The notes below the pieces were generated by a model, which did no database searches, was not told where the DNA came from, and saw nothing but the letters and a program-made list of their open reading frames with translations. A DNA stretch of 64,000 bases from Streptomyces misionensis (lineage in GTDB: Bacteria > Actinomycetota > Actinomycetes > Streptomycetales > Streptomycetaceae): NCBI RefSeq assembly GCF_900104815.1, contig NZ_FNTD01000004.1, positions 1,922,001 to 1,986,000 on the forward strand. Direction: 5' to 3'. Made by a program: the position numbers and the translations under genes. This document shows, piece after piece, positions 1 through 8,567 of this stretch (its first letter is position 1; each line of letters opens with the position of its first letter).

Positions 1-516
1 GAGGCGCGAGACCGAGCCGAAGTTCGGGTCGGACTCGACGGAGAAGTAGACGTCGCCGTCCAGTTCGTAGGCCGCGCCGATGTCACGCAGCCGCTCCACC
101 AGCGGGACGATGCCGGGTATGGCCTCGACCGCGCCTATGTAGTGCCGCGGCGGGAGCATCCGCAGGGCGGTCATGTCCTCGCGGAAGAGGGCCGTCTCCT
201 TCTCGGCGAGGGCGGCCCAGTCGAGTCCGTCGCGCTCCGCGCGCTCCAGCAGCGGGTCGTCGACGTCGGTGACGTTCTGGACGTAGTGAACCTGCCGCTT
301 GGTGTCGAGCCACACGCGCTGAACGAGGTCGAACGCGTTGTAGGTCGCCGCGTGACCCATGTGGGTCGCGTCGTACGGGGTGATGCCGCAGACGTAGATA
401 CGGGCGACGGGACCGGGCTGGAGGGTGACCAGGCCGCCGGTCGCGGTGTCGTGGATCCTCAGGTCGCGGCCCTGACCAGGCAGGGCGGGGACCTCGGAAG
501 CGGGCCAGGCATGCAT
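1..516 (-). CDS. mshC: Mycothiol ligase MshC, 5' part (truncated by window start)
   Basis: Cysteine:1-D-myo-inositol 2-amino-2-deoxy-alpha-D-glucopyranoside ligase, which joins cysteine to GlcN-Ins in mycothiol synthesis. The visible 172 residues are the N-terminal catalytic fold of a class I (CysRS-like) synthetase. The HIGH-type motif reads HMGH at residues 52-55, just after a likely zinc-ligand Cys43 (YVCGI). The start chosen gives MHAWPASEV; an in-frame ATG two codons upstream (522) is possible. The 3' part lies outside the window. The mycothiol pathway supports an actinomycete. MshC is told apart from true CysRS by overall likeness to Streptomyces MshC that I recall, so a cysteinyl-tRNA synthetase paralogue is the only real alternative. 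Confidence 0.92.
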   Translation of the reverse strand, partial: MHAWPASEVPALPGQGRDLRIHDTATGGLVTLQPGPVARIYVCGITPYDATHMGHAATYNAFDLVQRVWLDTKRQVHYVQNVTDVDDPLLERAERDGLDWAALAEKETALFREDMTALRMLPPRHYIGAVEAIPGIVPLVERLRDIGAAYELDGDVYFSVESDPNFGSVSRL

Positions 517-621
517 GTACATGAGCCTAACCGGCCGCCGGTCGCGGTTACGACCGGGATCGCGCCGGATGGCCGGTTGGGCGCTCTTGTATCTTCGGCC
601 CCCATGTGCTCACGGGTGCGC

Positions 622-1449
622 TCACACGGGTGGCCAGGGGATCGCCGGCCACTCCCCGCCGGGCTCCGGATGCACTCCGGAGGTGAGCAGGGCGGCGACG
701 CGGGCCCGGGTGGCGTCGAGTTCCGCGGCCGTGATCAGCGGGGTCAGCCGTTCGCCGAGGTCGCCGTCCAGGGCGTCGCGCAGCCGCTTGAGCACCTCGG
801 TGGCGTCCGCGGTGAGGGGTTCGCCGGCCCAGCCCCACAGCAGGGTGCGCAGCTTGTCCTCGACGTTGAAGGTGACGCCGTGGTCGATGCCGTAGAGCCG
901 GCCGTCGGCGGTGGGCAGCAGATGGCCGCCCTTGCGGTCGGCGTTGTTGATCACCGCGTCGAGGACGGCGAGCCGGCGCAGCCGCTCGTCGTCGGCGTGC
1001 ACCAGCAGCGCGGTGCGGCCCTCGCCGACCTCCGCGAACCCGATCGCCTTCCAGCCGGGCTCCGGCTCCTCGGCCTCGACCAGGGCGAGCAGTTCCGCCT
1101 CGGCGTGCACGTCGATCCACAGCTGGCACATGCCCTCGCCGTAGGGGCCCTCGCGCAGCACGGTCGGCGGGACCAGCCCCCAGCCGGTGGCCTCGGAGAC
1201 CTCGTAGGCGGCCACCTCGCGGGCCGCGAGGGTGCCGTCGGGGAAGTCCCACAGGGGGCGCTCCCCGGCCACCGGCTTGTACACGCAGGAGGCTTCCCGG
1301 CCGTCGTACGCGACCGTGCAGAACAGCGCGGCGTTGGAGGCGTCGCGAATACGGCCGCGTACGGTCAGCTCGCCGCGGGCGAGCAGGTCGGCGGCGCCGG
1401 GGTCGGCGGCCGTCACGCCCCGCGGCGGTATCCGTTCTGGCGCGGGCAT
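622..1449 (-). CDS. Conserved actinobacterial kinase-like protein (TIGR03843 / SCO1664 family)
   Basis: 275 residues, start MPAPERIPP. The middle reads like an atypical kinase: a lysine strand (ASCVYKPVAGE), then a catalytic-loop-like NNADRKGGH and a metal-loop-like GIDHG, the pattern seen in PI3/4-kinase and HipA-type folds. No substrate is known to me. The gene overlaps the upstream DUF3090 gene by 37 nt (1413-1449) and mshC begins 105 nt downstream, so all four genes from the histidine phosphatase to mshC probably form one transcription unit. This gene, DUF3090 and the phosphatase are, as I recall, widely conserved together in actinobacteria. Family call is firm; kinase activity is inference. 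Confidence 0.85.
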   Translation of the reverse strand: MPAPERIPPRGVTAADPGAADLLARGELTVRGRIRDASNAALFCTVAYDGREASCVYKPVAGERPLWDFPDGTLAAREVAAYEVSEATGWGLVPPTVLREGPYGEGMCQLWIDVHAEAELLALVEAEEPEPGWKAIGFAEVGEGRTALLVHADDERLRRLAVLDAVINNADRKGGHLLPTADGRLYGIDHGVTFNVEDKLRTLLWGWAGEPLTADATEVLKRLRDALDGDLGERLTPLITAAELDATRARVAALLTSGVHPEPGGEWPAIPWPPV

Positions 1450-2003
1450 ACGTGTCCTTCCGGATCGAGCGGGAGGCTGCACAGCGGGCACGGCGGCCGC
1501 CCGGCGTTGACGACGTCGAGGGCGCGCTTGGCGAAGGCCCGGGCCTGCGCGCCGGTCAGCCGGACCCGCAGCATCGGGGGCCCGTTCTCCTCGTCCTGGA
1601 GCAGCCGCTCCTCGGCCTCCGCGAGGTCCTCCTCGGTGTCGGCGTCCAGCTCCACCAGGGCCTGCGCCTCCACGACCATGCGCTGCTCCTCGGCGTCCCA
1701 GGCCAGGGCCATGGTGCCGACGCGGAACTCCTCCTCGACGGGGGTCTCCAGCGGCGCGGTGTCGGCGACCTCGGCGGGTGCCATGGCCGGGACGGAGGCG
1801 CTGCCGCCGCTGCGGCGCACGACCTCGTCCAGGAGTTCGTCCATGCGCTCGGCGAGCGCGGCGACCTGGGTCTTCTCCAGGACCACGCTGGTCACCCGGG
1901 GGCCTGCGGTGGCCTGGAGGAAGAACGTACGGCGTCCGGGCAGTCCGACCGTGCCGGCCACGAAGCGGTCCGGCGGGTCGTAGAGGAACACCTGACGGGA
2001 CAC
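1413..2003 (-). CDS. DUF3090 family protein
   Basis: 196 residues, GTG start (MSRQVFLYDPPDRF). The C-terminus carries a zinc-knuckle-like CPLC followed by a third Cys (HVCPRQNG), and the central part is acidic. Function is unknown. It lies between the histidine phosphatase gene (92 nt upstream) and the kinase-like gene, whose start it overlaps by 37 nt, which implies translational coupling. Length and both ends fit the family. Confidence 0.85.
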   Translation of the reverse strand: MSRQVFLYDPPDRFVAGTVGLPGRRTFFLQATAGPRVTSVVLEKTQVAALAERMDELLDEVVRRSGGSASVPAMAPAEVADTAPLETPVEEEFRVGTMALAWDAEEQRMVVEAQALVELDADTEEDLAEAEERLLQDEENGPPMLRVRLTGAQARAFAKRALDVVNAGRPPCPLCSLPLDPEGHVCPRQNGYRRGA

Positions 2004-2094
2004 GTCCTGTCTCCATTGAGTCGAGAGTTTCGGGGGTGCGGGCCACTGCGGATGAGCGACGGCGCGGATCGCTTCACCCTACTGCGGCCGACGA

Positions 2095-2781
2095 TCACGG
2101 TGCGCCCGCACCGCCACCGACCGGTGCGTCGCCGTCCGGGTGCTCCTCGCGCGGGGCGAGGGAGGCGAGGTCACCGGTGTCGCCGAGGCGGACCAGGAAG
2201 GGACGCAGCCGGGTGTAGCGGATCGCGGTGATGGAGCAGGGCTCCACGGAGATCCGCTGGAAGAGGTCGAGATGGAGGCCGAGGGCGTCGGCGACCAGGG
2301 CTTTGATGATGTCACCGTGCGAGCACATGAGGTAGACCGCGTCCGCGCCGTGGTCGCGTTCCACCCGGTCGTTCCACTCGCGCACGGCCTCGGCGGCGCG
2401 GGTCTGCATGGCCCGCATGGACTCGCCGCCGGGGAAGGCGGCGGCCGACGGGTGGGCCTGGACGACCTCCATCAGCGGCTCGTCCTTGAGTTCGGCGAGC
2501 TTGCGGCCGGACCAGTCGCCGTAGTGGCACTCCCCGATCCGCTCGTCGGTGTGGACGCGCAGCTCGGGGCGGGCGGCGAGCAGCGGCGCCACGGTCTCCT
2601 TGCAGCGCTGGAGGGGGCTGGTGACGACCTCGGAGACCGGCAGCGCGGCGAGGCGCCCGGGCAGTGCGGCGGCCTGCGCGGCGCCCCGCTCGTCCAGGGA
2701 CACCCCCGGGGTCCAGCCGGCGAGCACGCCGGAGGTGTTGGCGGTGGAACGTCCGTGCCTTACGAGGATCAGCGTGGGCAT
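2095..2781 (-). CDS. Histidine phosphatase, MSMEG_4193-like
   Basis: 228 residues. The phosphohistidine motif RHG is at residues 8-10, a second Arg sits in SPLQRC, the acid region is GECHYGDWSGR, and the second catalytic His is in CSHGDI. This is the complete phosphoglycerate-mutase-superfamily active site. It probably acts as a phosphatase, not a glycolytic mutase; substrate unknown. It heads the minus-strand run toward mshC and is divergent from corA, with 53 nt between the starts, which must hold both promoters. Confidence 0.88.
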   Translation of the reverse strand: MPTLILVRHGRSTANTSGVLAGWTPGVSLDERGAAQAAALPGRLAALPVSEVVTSPLQRCKETVAPLLAARPELRVHTDERIGECHYGDWSGRKLAELKDEPLMEVVQAHPSAAAFPGGESMRAMQTRAAEAVREWNDRVERDHGADAVYLMCSHGDIIKALVADALGLHLDLFQRISVEPCSITAIRYTRLRPFLVRLGDTGDLASLAPREEHPDGDAPVGGGAGAP

Positions 2782-2834
2782 GCGGACCAGGGTAGGCGCA
2801 TCGGGCGATGCGCCGGTGACCTCACGAAGGGAGA

Positions 2835-3845
2835 ATGCGCTCCGTGATCGTCGACTGTGCCATCTACCGGCACGGACAGCGGACCGAGGGTCCGGAGGAC
2901 CTGTCCGACGCGCTCGCCGAGGCGCGGGCCGCGGGCGGGTTCGTGTGGATCGGGCTGTACGAGCCGTCCGAGCGGGAGTTCGACCTCGTCACCCGGGAGT
3001 TCGGGCTGCACCCGCTGGCGGTGGAGGACGCCCTGAAGGCGCATCAGCGGCCCAAGCTGGAGGTGTACGAGGACTCGCTGTTCGTGGTGCTGAAGCCGGT
3101 GGTGTACGAGCCGGAGAGCGACACGGTGTCGGCGGGCGAGGTGATGGTCTTCGTGGGCGACTCCTTCGCGGTGACCGTGCGGCACGGCGAGGGTTCACCC
3201 CTGGCGGCGGTGCGGCACCGACTGGAGGAGGAGCCGGACATGCTGGACAAGGGCCCCACCTCGGTGCTGTACGCGATCGCCGACGCCATCGTGGACCGCT
3301 ACCTGGAGGTGGCGACGGAGCTGCAGACGGATCTGGAGGAGCTGGAGGCGGAGGTGTTCCGGCCGGAGGCCGGGGGCACCCGCAACACGGCCTCGCGGAT
3401 CTACGGCTTCAAGCGGCAGGTCCTGGAGTTCCGGCGGGCCACCGGGCCGCTGGCGCTGCCGCTGAGCCGGCTGGCGGGCGGCGGCCCGCCGGGCAGCGGC
3501 GGCGCCCTGCCGTTCGTGCACGACAAGGCGCGGCCCTTCTTCCGGGACGTGGGCGACCACCTGGCGCGGGTGAACGAGTCGGTGGAGGGGCTGGACCGGC
3601 TGGTGTCCGACGTGCTGTCGGCGCATCTGGCGCAGATGAGCGTGCGGCAGAACGACGACATGCGGAAGATCTCCGCCTGGGCGGCGATGGCGGCGGTGCC
3701 CACGATGATCGCCGGGATCTACGGCATGAACTTCGACCACATGCCCGAGCTGCACTGGCTGTGGTCGTACCCGGCGGTGATCCTGGTGATGGCGTTGCTG
3801 GAGGTGCTGCTGTACCGGCTGTTCAAGCGGCGCGAGTGGCTGTGA
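2835..3845 (+). CDS. corA: CorA-family magnesium/cobalt transporter
   Basis: 336 residues. A large N-terminal cytoplasmic domain is followed by two C-terminal membrane segments. The CorA signature GMN is at residues 297-299 (IYGMNF) between the two helices, with the MPEL loop after it. Start is ATG in ATGCGCTCCG; a GTG three codons later is less likely. Passive divalent-cation influx, homopentameric in the family. Single gene, ending before a bidirectional hairpin. Confidence 0.9.
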   Translation: MRSVIVDCAIYRHGQRTEGPEDLSDALAEARAAGGFVWIGLYEPSEREFDLVTREFGLHPLAVEDALKAHQRPKLEVYEDSLFVVLKPVVYEPESDTVSAGEVMVFVGDSFAVTVRHGEGSPLAAVRHRLEEEPDMLDKGPTSVLYAIADAIVDRYLEVATELQTDLEELEAEVFRPEAGGTRNTASRIYGFKRQVLEFRRATGPLALPLSRLAGGGPPGSGGALPFVHDKARPFFRDVGDHLARVNESVEGLDRLVSDVLSAHLAQMSVRQNDDMRKISAWAAMAAVPTMIAGIYGMNFDHMPELHWLWSYPAVILVMALLEVLLYRLFKRREWL

Positions 3846-3960
3846 GGAGCACGCGCCGTTCCAGGAGCGTCGTGCAGTCGGTCTCGGGCGGGACGGGCAC
3901 CGGGGTGAGGCCGCGCCTGCGCAGCAGGGCGGTGAGGCCGGACCGAAGAAGGACGCGGAG
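3823..3960 (-). other. Coding-like stretch without a start codon
   Basis: On the minus strand, about 45 codons in phase (TDLRVLLRSGLTALL to LLTATRAA, stop TGA at 3823-3825) show strong G/C third-position bias like neighbouring genes, and the stretch runs 23 nt into the end of corA. No ATG or well-placed GTG opens it; the codon where a start is expected is GTT. It could be a decayed small gene, a gene with an internal GTG start, or chance. Weak call. Confidence 0.25.
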
Positions 3961-4000
3961 GTCCGTAACCGCTCGTCGCCCGGCGCGTTGTTCCGGGTGA

Positions 4001-4041
4001 CGGCCGTGGCGGGGAAGACCCCCGAGCCCCCACCACGGCCG
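4001..4041. terminator. Bidirectional hairpin between corA and the LLM oxidoreductase
   Basis: A perfect 9-bp stem CGGCCGTGG/CCACGGCCG (4001-4009 with 4033-4041) encloses a smaller GGGG-AAGA-CCCC hairpin. It sits between two convergent genes and has no T-tract, as is common for Streptomyces terminators. Confidence 0.6.
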
Positions 4042-4055
4042 CGAAGACTTCCGCG

Positions 4056-5111
4056 TCAGGCGAGCCCGGCGTGCTCCAGGGCCTCGGTGCCGGCGCGCAG
4101 GGAGGCGAGCCGCTCCTCCAGCGTGAAGCCGGCGGGGGCGAGGCTGAGGGTGGTGACCCCGGCGTCGGCGTAGGCCTTCATCCGGTCGGCGATGCGCTCG
4201 ACGGAGCCCAGCAGCGTGGTCTTGTCGATGAGGTCCTGCGGGATCGCGGCGGCCGCGCCCTGCTTGTCCCCGGAGAGGTACTTCTCCTGGATCTCGGCGG
4301 CCTCCTTCTCGTACCCCATGCGCCGCGCGAGCCGGTTGTAGAAGTTCTGCTTGGCGCTGCCCATGCCGCCGACGTACAGCGCGGTGTAGGGGCGGAAGGT
4401 GTCGGCGAGGGCGGCCAGGTCCTGGTCGGCGCCGACAGCGAGCGGCAGGGTCGGGCACACGTCGAAACCGTCGAGGGTCTTGCCCGCCTTCTCCCGGCCG
4501 GCCCGCAGATGCGTGAGGGTGGTCTCCTCCAGGTGCTCGGCGGCGGGGAAGATCAGCAGGGCGCCGTCGGCGATCTCGCCGGTCTGCTCCAGGTTCTTCG
4601 GGCCGATCGCGGCGATGTAGAGCGGGATGTGCTCGCGCTGGGGGTGCACGGTCAGCTTGAGCGGCTTGCCCGGGCCGCCGGGCAGCGGCAGCGTCCAGTG
4701 CTCGCCCTCGTACGACAGCCGCTCCCGGGACATCGCCCTGCGGACGATCTCCACGTACTCGCGGGTGCGGGCCAGCGGCTTGTCGAACTTCACGCCGTAC
4801 CAGCCCTCGGAGACCTGCGGCCCGGAGACGCCGAGGCCGAGCCGGAACCGGCCGCCGGAGAGGGTGTCCAGGGTGGCCGCCGTCATCGCGGTCATCGCGG
4901 GCTGGCGGGCCGGGATCTGGAAGATGGCGGAGCCCACGTCGATGCGCTCGGTCTGGGCGGCGACCCAGCTGAGCACGGTGGCCGCGTCGGAGCCGTAGGC
5001 CTCGGCGGCCCAGCACACGGCGTAGCCCAGCCGGTCGGCCTCCTTGGCCACGGCCAGATTGTCCCCGTCCATTCCCGCGCCCCAGTAGCCGAGGTTGATG
5101 CCGAGCTGCAT
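4056..5111 (-). CDS. LLM class F420-dependent oxidoreductase (Rv3520c-like)
   Basis: 351 residues with the luciferase-like TIM-barrel N-terminus MQLGINLGYWGAGM, the SGGRFRLGLGVSGPQ loop and a C-terminal GSVERIADRMKAY segment typical of F420-binding members. It probably catalyses hydride transfer between F420H2 and an unknown substrate. Overall it resembles the mycobacterial Rv3520c subgroup as I remember it. Monocistronic; upstream is divergent from the aldo/keto reductase. Confidence 0.88.
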   Translation of the reverse strand: MQLGINLGYWGAGMDGDNLAVAKEADRLGYAVCWAAEAYGSDAATVLSWVAAQTERIDVGSAIFQIPARQPAMTAMTAATLDTLSGGRFRLGLGVSGPQVSEGWYGVKFDKPLARTREYVEIVRRAMSRERLSYEGEHWTLPLPGGPGKPLKLTVHPQREHIPLYIAAIGPKNLEQTGEIADGALLIFPAAEHLEETTLTHLRAGREKAGKTLDGFDVCPTLPLAVGADQDLAALADTFRPYTALYVGGMGSAKQNFYNRLARRMGYEKEAAEIQEKYLSGDKQGAAAAIPQDLIDKTTLLGSVERIADRMKAYADAGVTTLSLAPAGFTLEERLASLRAGTEALEHAGLA

Positions 5112-5200
5112 GGCCGAATCCCCTTACCCGTGAGTAACGTCACTGTGGCGCCGACCTTAGCGCGGGGGCGCGGGCGGCGCTCCGTGCGGGCCCGTACGAG

Positions 5201-5209
5201 TTGTCCACA
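5201..5209 (+). promoter_or_regulatory. Single DnaA-box match (TTGTCCACA)
   Basis: Exact match to the Streptomyces DnaA-box consensus in the intergenic region between the LLM oxidoreductase and the aldo/keto reductase. I saw only this one copy here, so it is not an origin; it may be a chance match or a DnaA-responsive promoter site. Confidence 0.25.
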
Positions 5210-5250
5210 GGCAACCCACCGCATCGGTTATGGCCAGTAATCTCGCGGAC

Positions 5251-6234
5251 ATGGAGCAGAGGCATCTCGGCCGTACCGGCCTGCGCGTGTCCCGGATCGG
5301 ACTCGGCACCCTGACCTGGGGCCGGGACACCGAGGAGCACGACGCCGCGGACATGCTGAAGGCGTTCTGGGAGGCCGGCGGCACCCTCGTCGACACCGCC
5401 GACGTCTACGGCGACGGAGAGGCGGAGTACCTGCTCGGGCGGCTGATGGAACGGCTGGTCCCGCGCCGTGACCTGGTCCTGTCCACCAAGGCGGGCAGCG
5501 TTCCCGACCCCGAGCGCCGCTTCGACGGCTCCCGCGGCCACCTGCTGGCCGCGCTGGACGCCTCGCTGGCCCGCCTGGGCACGGACCACGTCGACCTCTG
5601 GCACATCCACGCCTACGACGCGGGCACCCCGCTGGAGGAGACGCTCCAGGCGCTCGACATAGCGGTGTCCAGCGGCCGCGCGCGGTACGCGGGGGTGTCC
5701 AATTTCTGCGGCTGGCAACTGGCCAAGGCGGCCACCTGGCAGCTCGCCGCGCCGGGCACCCGCACCCGGCTGGCCAGCACGCAGATGGAGTACTCGCTGC
5801 TCCAGCGGGGCGTGGAGCGCGAGGTGCTGCCCGCCGCGCTGGACCTGGGCGTGGGTCTGCTGCCCTCCTCCCCGCTCGGCCGGGGCGTGCTGACCGGAAA
5901 GTACCGGCACGGAGTGCCGGACGACTCGCGTGGCGCCTCCGAGCACCTGGCGCCGTTCGTGGAGCCGTATCTGGACGACACGGCGACCCGCATCGTGGAC
6001 GCGGTGACCACGGCCGCCGACGGCCTCGCGGTGACCCCGCTCCAGGTGGCGCTCGCCTGGGTCCGGGACCGGCCGGGAGTCACCGCGCCGATCGTCGGCG
6101 CACGCACCGCGCGGCAGCTCACGGCAGCGTTGTCAGTGGAGGCGCTTAGTCTTCCTGACGAGATCTGCCGGGCGCTGGACGACGTGTCGGCGCCCCTGCA
6201 CCGCTATCCCGATCACGACTGGAGCACGCTGTGA
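5251..6234 (+). CDS. Aldo/keto reductase
   Basis: 327 residues from ATG 5251 (MEQRHLGRTGLRVSRIGLG); an ATG at 5230 adds seven residues but has no better ribosome site. The catalytic tetrad is visible: Asp48, Tyr53 (DTADVYG), Lys80 (STKAG) and His120 (LWHIHAYD). NADPH-dependent carbonyl reduction, substrate unknown. The stop overlaps the next gene's GTG by 4 nt (GTGA), so the two are translationally coupled. Confidence 0.9.
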   Translation: MEQRHLGRTGLRVSRIGLGTLTWGRDTEEHDAADMLKAFWEAGGTLVDTADVYGDGEAEYLLGRLMERLVPRRDLVLSTKAGSVPDPERRFDGSRGHLLAALDASLARLGTDHVDLWHIHAYDAGTPLEETLQALDIAVSSGRARYAGVSNFCGWQLAKAATWQLAAPGTRTRLASTQMEYSLLQRGVEREVLPAALDLGVGLLPSSPLGRGVLTGKYRHGVPDDSRGASEHLAPFVEPYLDDTATRIVDAVTTAADGLAVTPLQVALAWVRDRPGVTAPIVGARTARQLTAALSVEALSLPDEICRALDDVSAPLHRYPDHDWSTL

Positions 6235-8507
6235 GCACGGAGCCGGAGACCACGGAGGAAGCCGGGCCGGGGACGCCGGACACATCGGGGGTGCCGGCGC
6301 CGCAGGACACGGCCGAGGGCGCCCCCGGTGCCGCCGAGGCGGAGGCCGACGGCGGCGCGAAGACCGACGGCGGCGCGGAGACCGACGCGCCGGAGACCGA
6401 GGCGGACGGCGGCTCGGGAGCGGCGGCCACCGACGAGGGTGCCGGTTCGTCCCAGTTGTCCGAGGCCGAGGCCGAGCTGGCCGCGCAGCGGATCGAACGG
6501 GAGCGGATCGAGCGGCGCAAGGCGGAGAAGGACGGCCCCATCCAGAGCGGCGCCAAACTGAGCGGGAAGGCGGCGGACCTGCTGGCCGCCGTCCGGGCCG
6601 TGGAGGGCGGCCGGAAGCCGGCGGGCACGGTGTTCGCCGCGCCCGAACCGGTGCCCGAGCCCGGCCCCGGGCCCGAGCGGCAGACCGGGGCGGGCCCCGC
6701 GGCCGCCCCGGCCCGCCCGGCCCCCGCCGCGGAGCCGGTGCGCAGCGCCCGGCCCGCGCCCGCCCCCAGCGGGCCCGCGCAGGAGACGGTCGAGGCCGTC
6801 CGCCGGGTGCTGGCCGAGGGCGGCGCCCCGGAGACCCTCGCCCTACAGGCGGCCACGGCGCTCGGCGAGGGCGCCGGGCCGGCCCTGCGGGAGGACCCCT
6901 GGCAGCTGCTGCGCGTTCCCGGGGTGCGGCCCGAGCAGGCGGACGGCTTCGCGCGGGCCCTGCTCGGCCCCGGCTGCGGCCCGGACGACGAACGGCGGGG
7001 CCGCGCGGTGACGGTCTGGCTGCTGGAGCAGGCGGCCCTCGCCGGGCACACCGCCCTGGACCTGCCCGCGCTCACCGCGGCACTGGCCCGGCAGGGCGTG
7101 CCGGACCCGGACGGGGCCGTGCAGAGCGCCCTCGCCGAAGGCGACGCCCTGGTCTTCCAGGACCCACTGGACGAGCCGGCCGCCCCGGCGGCCCCGCAGG
7201 AGGAGGACGAGGAGGCGGAGCCCCCGGTACGGGTCCTCGTCGCCCTGGAGCGGTACGCGCTGGCCGAGGAGAGCCTCGCCGACGGCCTGGCCCGGCTGGT
7301 CGACGCGCCGTCCCGGGAGGCGGCGCAGTCCTGGACCGCGGCCGTCGCCGCGCTGTCGGGCGGCGCGGCGGAGCTGGCCCGCGCGGTCGCCGGGCACGGC
7401 CTGGTGCTGCACACGGGCGGGGAGGCGGCCCGTGCGGAACCGGCGGCGCTGCTCGGCGCCGTCCGGGACGCGGGCCTGCGGGCCTTCGCGGTCTGCCACA
7501 CGCCCGGCGGCCGGGACCGGCTCGCGACGCTGGTCCCGGGAGCGGATGCGCGGGCGGGCGTCGGCACCGTCGCGGGGCTGCTGGCCGGGGCCGAGGGCCC
7601 CGCGCGGGACGCGGACGGGGCGCTGGAGCTGGACCTGCTGCTCGTGCTGGACGCGCCCCAGCTGGACGTGGAGAGCGCCGCGATGCTGGTGGAGTCGCTG
7701 CCCGACGGGGCCCGGCTGGTGCTCAGCGGGGACCCGGCGCTGCTCTGGTCGGCCGGACCCGGGCGGGTCTTCGCCGATCTGCTCGCGGCCCGCGTCTGCC
7801 CCCAGCTCCCCTCCCGGCTCCCCGACCCCGGCCCGGTCGGCGAGCTGGTCTCCGGCATCGGCGTCGGCGAGCTGAACCAGGTGGAGGCGCCCGGCAAGGA
7901 GGTCGTGATCGTGCCGGTGCGGGACGCGGGCGAGGCCGTGCACCGCACGGTGCAGCTGGTCGCGGACTCGGTGCCGCGCGCGTTCGGCGTCCCGGCGGAC
8001 CAGGTCGTGGTGATCACTCCGGGCCACGGCGGCGCGGCCGGCACCCGCGCCCTCAACGCCGCCCTGAAGGAACGCCTCAACCCCGGCCCCGGCCGGTTCG
8101 GCGGCTTCGACCCCGGCGACCGGATCGTCCACTCCCCCGCCCCGGGCCGGACCGTGCCGGGCACCGTGGTGAAGGCCGACGCGCAGGGGCTGCACCTGTC
8201 GTGCGCGGGCGCCCCCGTGGTCGTACCGCGGGAGCGGGTGGAGGGCGAGGTGCGGCACGGCTGGGCACTGACCGCGCACCAGGCGGTGGGCGGCCGCTGG
8301 CCCGCGGCCGTCGTGGTGCTGCCCGGCAATGCCGTGAAGGCGCTGAGCAGGCCATGGGTCTACACGGCGTTCGGGCGGGGCGAGCGGCATCTGTCCGTGG
8401 TGCACGGCGTGGAGCAGGCCCTGCCGCGCGCGGTCGCGGAGGTCCCGGCCAAGCCCCGTACGACCCGGCTGGGCACCCTGCTGCGCCCCCAGGCGCCGGC
8501 CGCCTGA
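6231..8507 (+). CDS. RecD2-like helix-hairpin-helix protein with degenerate helicase motifs
   Basis: 758 residues, GTG start. Residues 1-180 are low-complexity (Glu/Gly/Ala/Pro). About 185-300 resemble the HhH N-terminal domain of RecD2 helicases (EDPWQLLRVPGV). The rest tracks the RecD2 ATPase core: TGG at 395-397 occupies the Walker A place but continues EAARAEP where RecD2 has a GTGKTT-type loop; Walker B reads VLDAPQ (Asp474-Ala475) where DE is expected; SGDPALLWSAGPGRVFADLL matches the GD..QLPSVGPG segment; WALTAHQAVGGRWPAAVV (from 678) matches the UvrD-C-type motif but lacks the HKSQG Lys. Probably not an active ATPase; a DNA-binding or structural role is inferred. Confidence 0.75.
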   Translation: MSTEPETTEEAGPGTPDTSGVPAPQDTAEGAPGAAEAEADGGAKTDGGAETDAPETEADGGSGAAATDEGAGSSQLSEAEAELAAQRIERERIERRKAEKDGPIQSGAKLSGKAADLLAAVRAVEGGRKPAGTVFAAPEPVPEPGPGPERQTGAGPAAAPARPAPAAEPVRSARPAPAPSGPAQETVEAVRRVLAEGGAPETLALQAATALGEGAGPALREDPWQLLRVPGVRPEQADGFARALLGPGCGPDDERRGRAVTVWLLEQAALAGHTALDLPALTAALARQGVPDPDGAVQSALAEGDALVFQDPLDEPAAPAAPQEEDEEAEPPVRVLVALERYALAEESLADGLARLVDAPSREAAQSWTAAVAALSGGAAELARAVAGHGLVLHTGGEAARAEPAALLGAVRDAGLRAFAVCHTPGGRDRLATLVPGADARAGVGTVAGLLAGAEGPARDADGALELDLLLVLDAPQLDVESAAMLVESLPDGARLVLSGDPALLWSAGPGRVFADLLAARVCPQLPSRLPDPGPVGELVSGIGVGELNQVEAPGKEVVIVPVRDAGEAVHRTVQLVADSVPRAFGVPADQVVVITPGHGGAAGTRALNAALKERLNPGPGRFGGFDPGDRIVHSPAPGRTVPGTVVKADAQGLHLSCAGAPVVVPRERVEGEVRHGWALTAHQAVGGRWPAAVVVLPGNAVKALSRPWVYTAFGRGERHLSVVHGVEQALPRAVAEVPAKPRTTRLGTLLRPQAPAA

Positions 8508-8514
8508 CCGAGGG

Positions 8515-8567
8515 GCGGGGGCCGGTGGTGCCGTGGCGGCCGGGCCGCTACGGCACCACCGCCCCGC
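8515..8567. terminator. Very long hairpin between convergent genes
   Basis: A 12-bp perfect stem CGGTGGTGCCGT/ACGGCACCACCG (8523-8534 with 8550-8561) continues through a G:U pair into GCGGC-CGG-GCCGC, giving 18 pairs around a 3-nt loop. With a 2-nt bulge the stem extends outward (GCGGGG with CCCCGC, 8562-8567). It fills the gap between two convergent stops and should terminate both. Confidence 0.7.
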
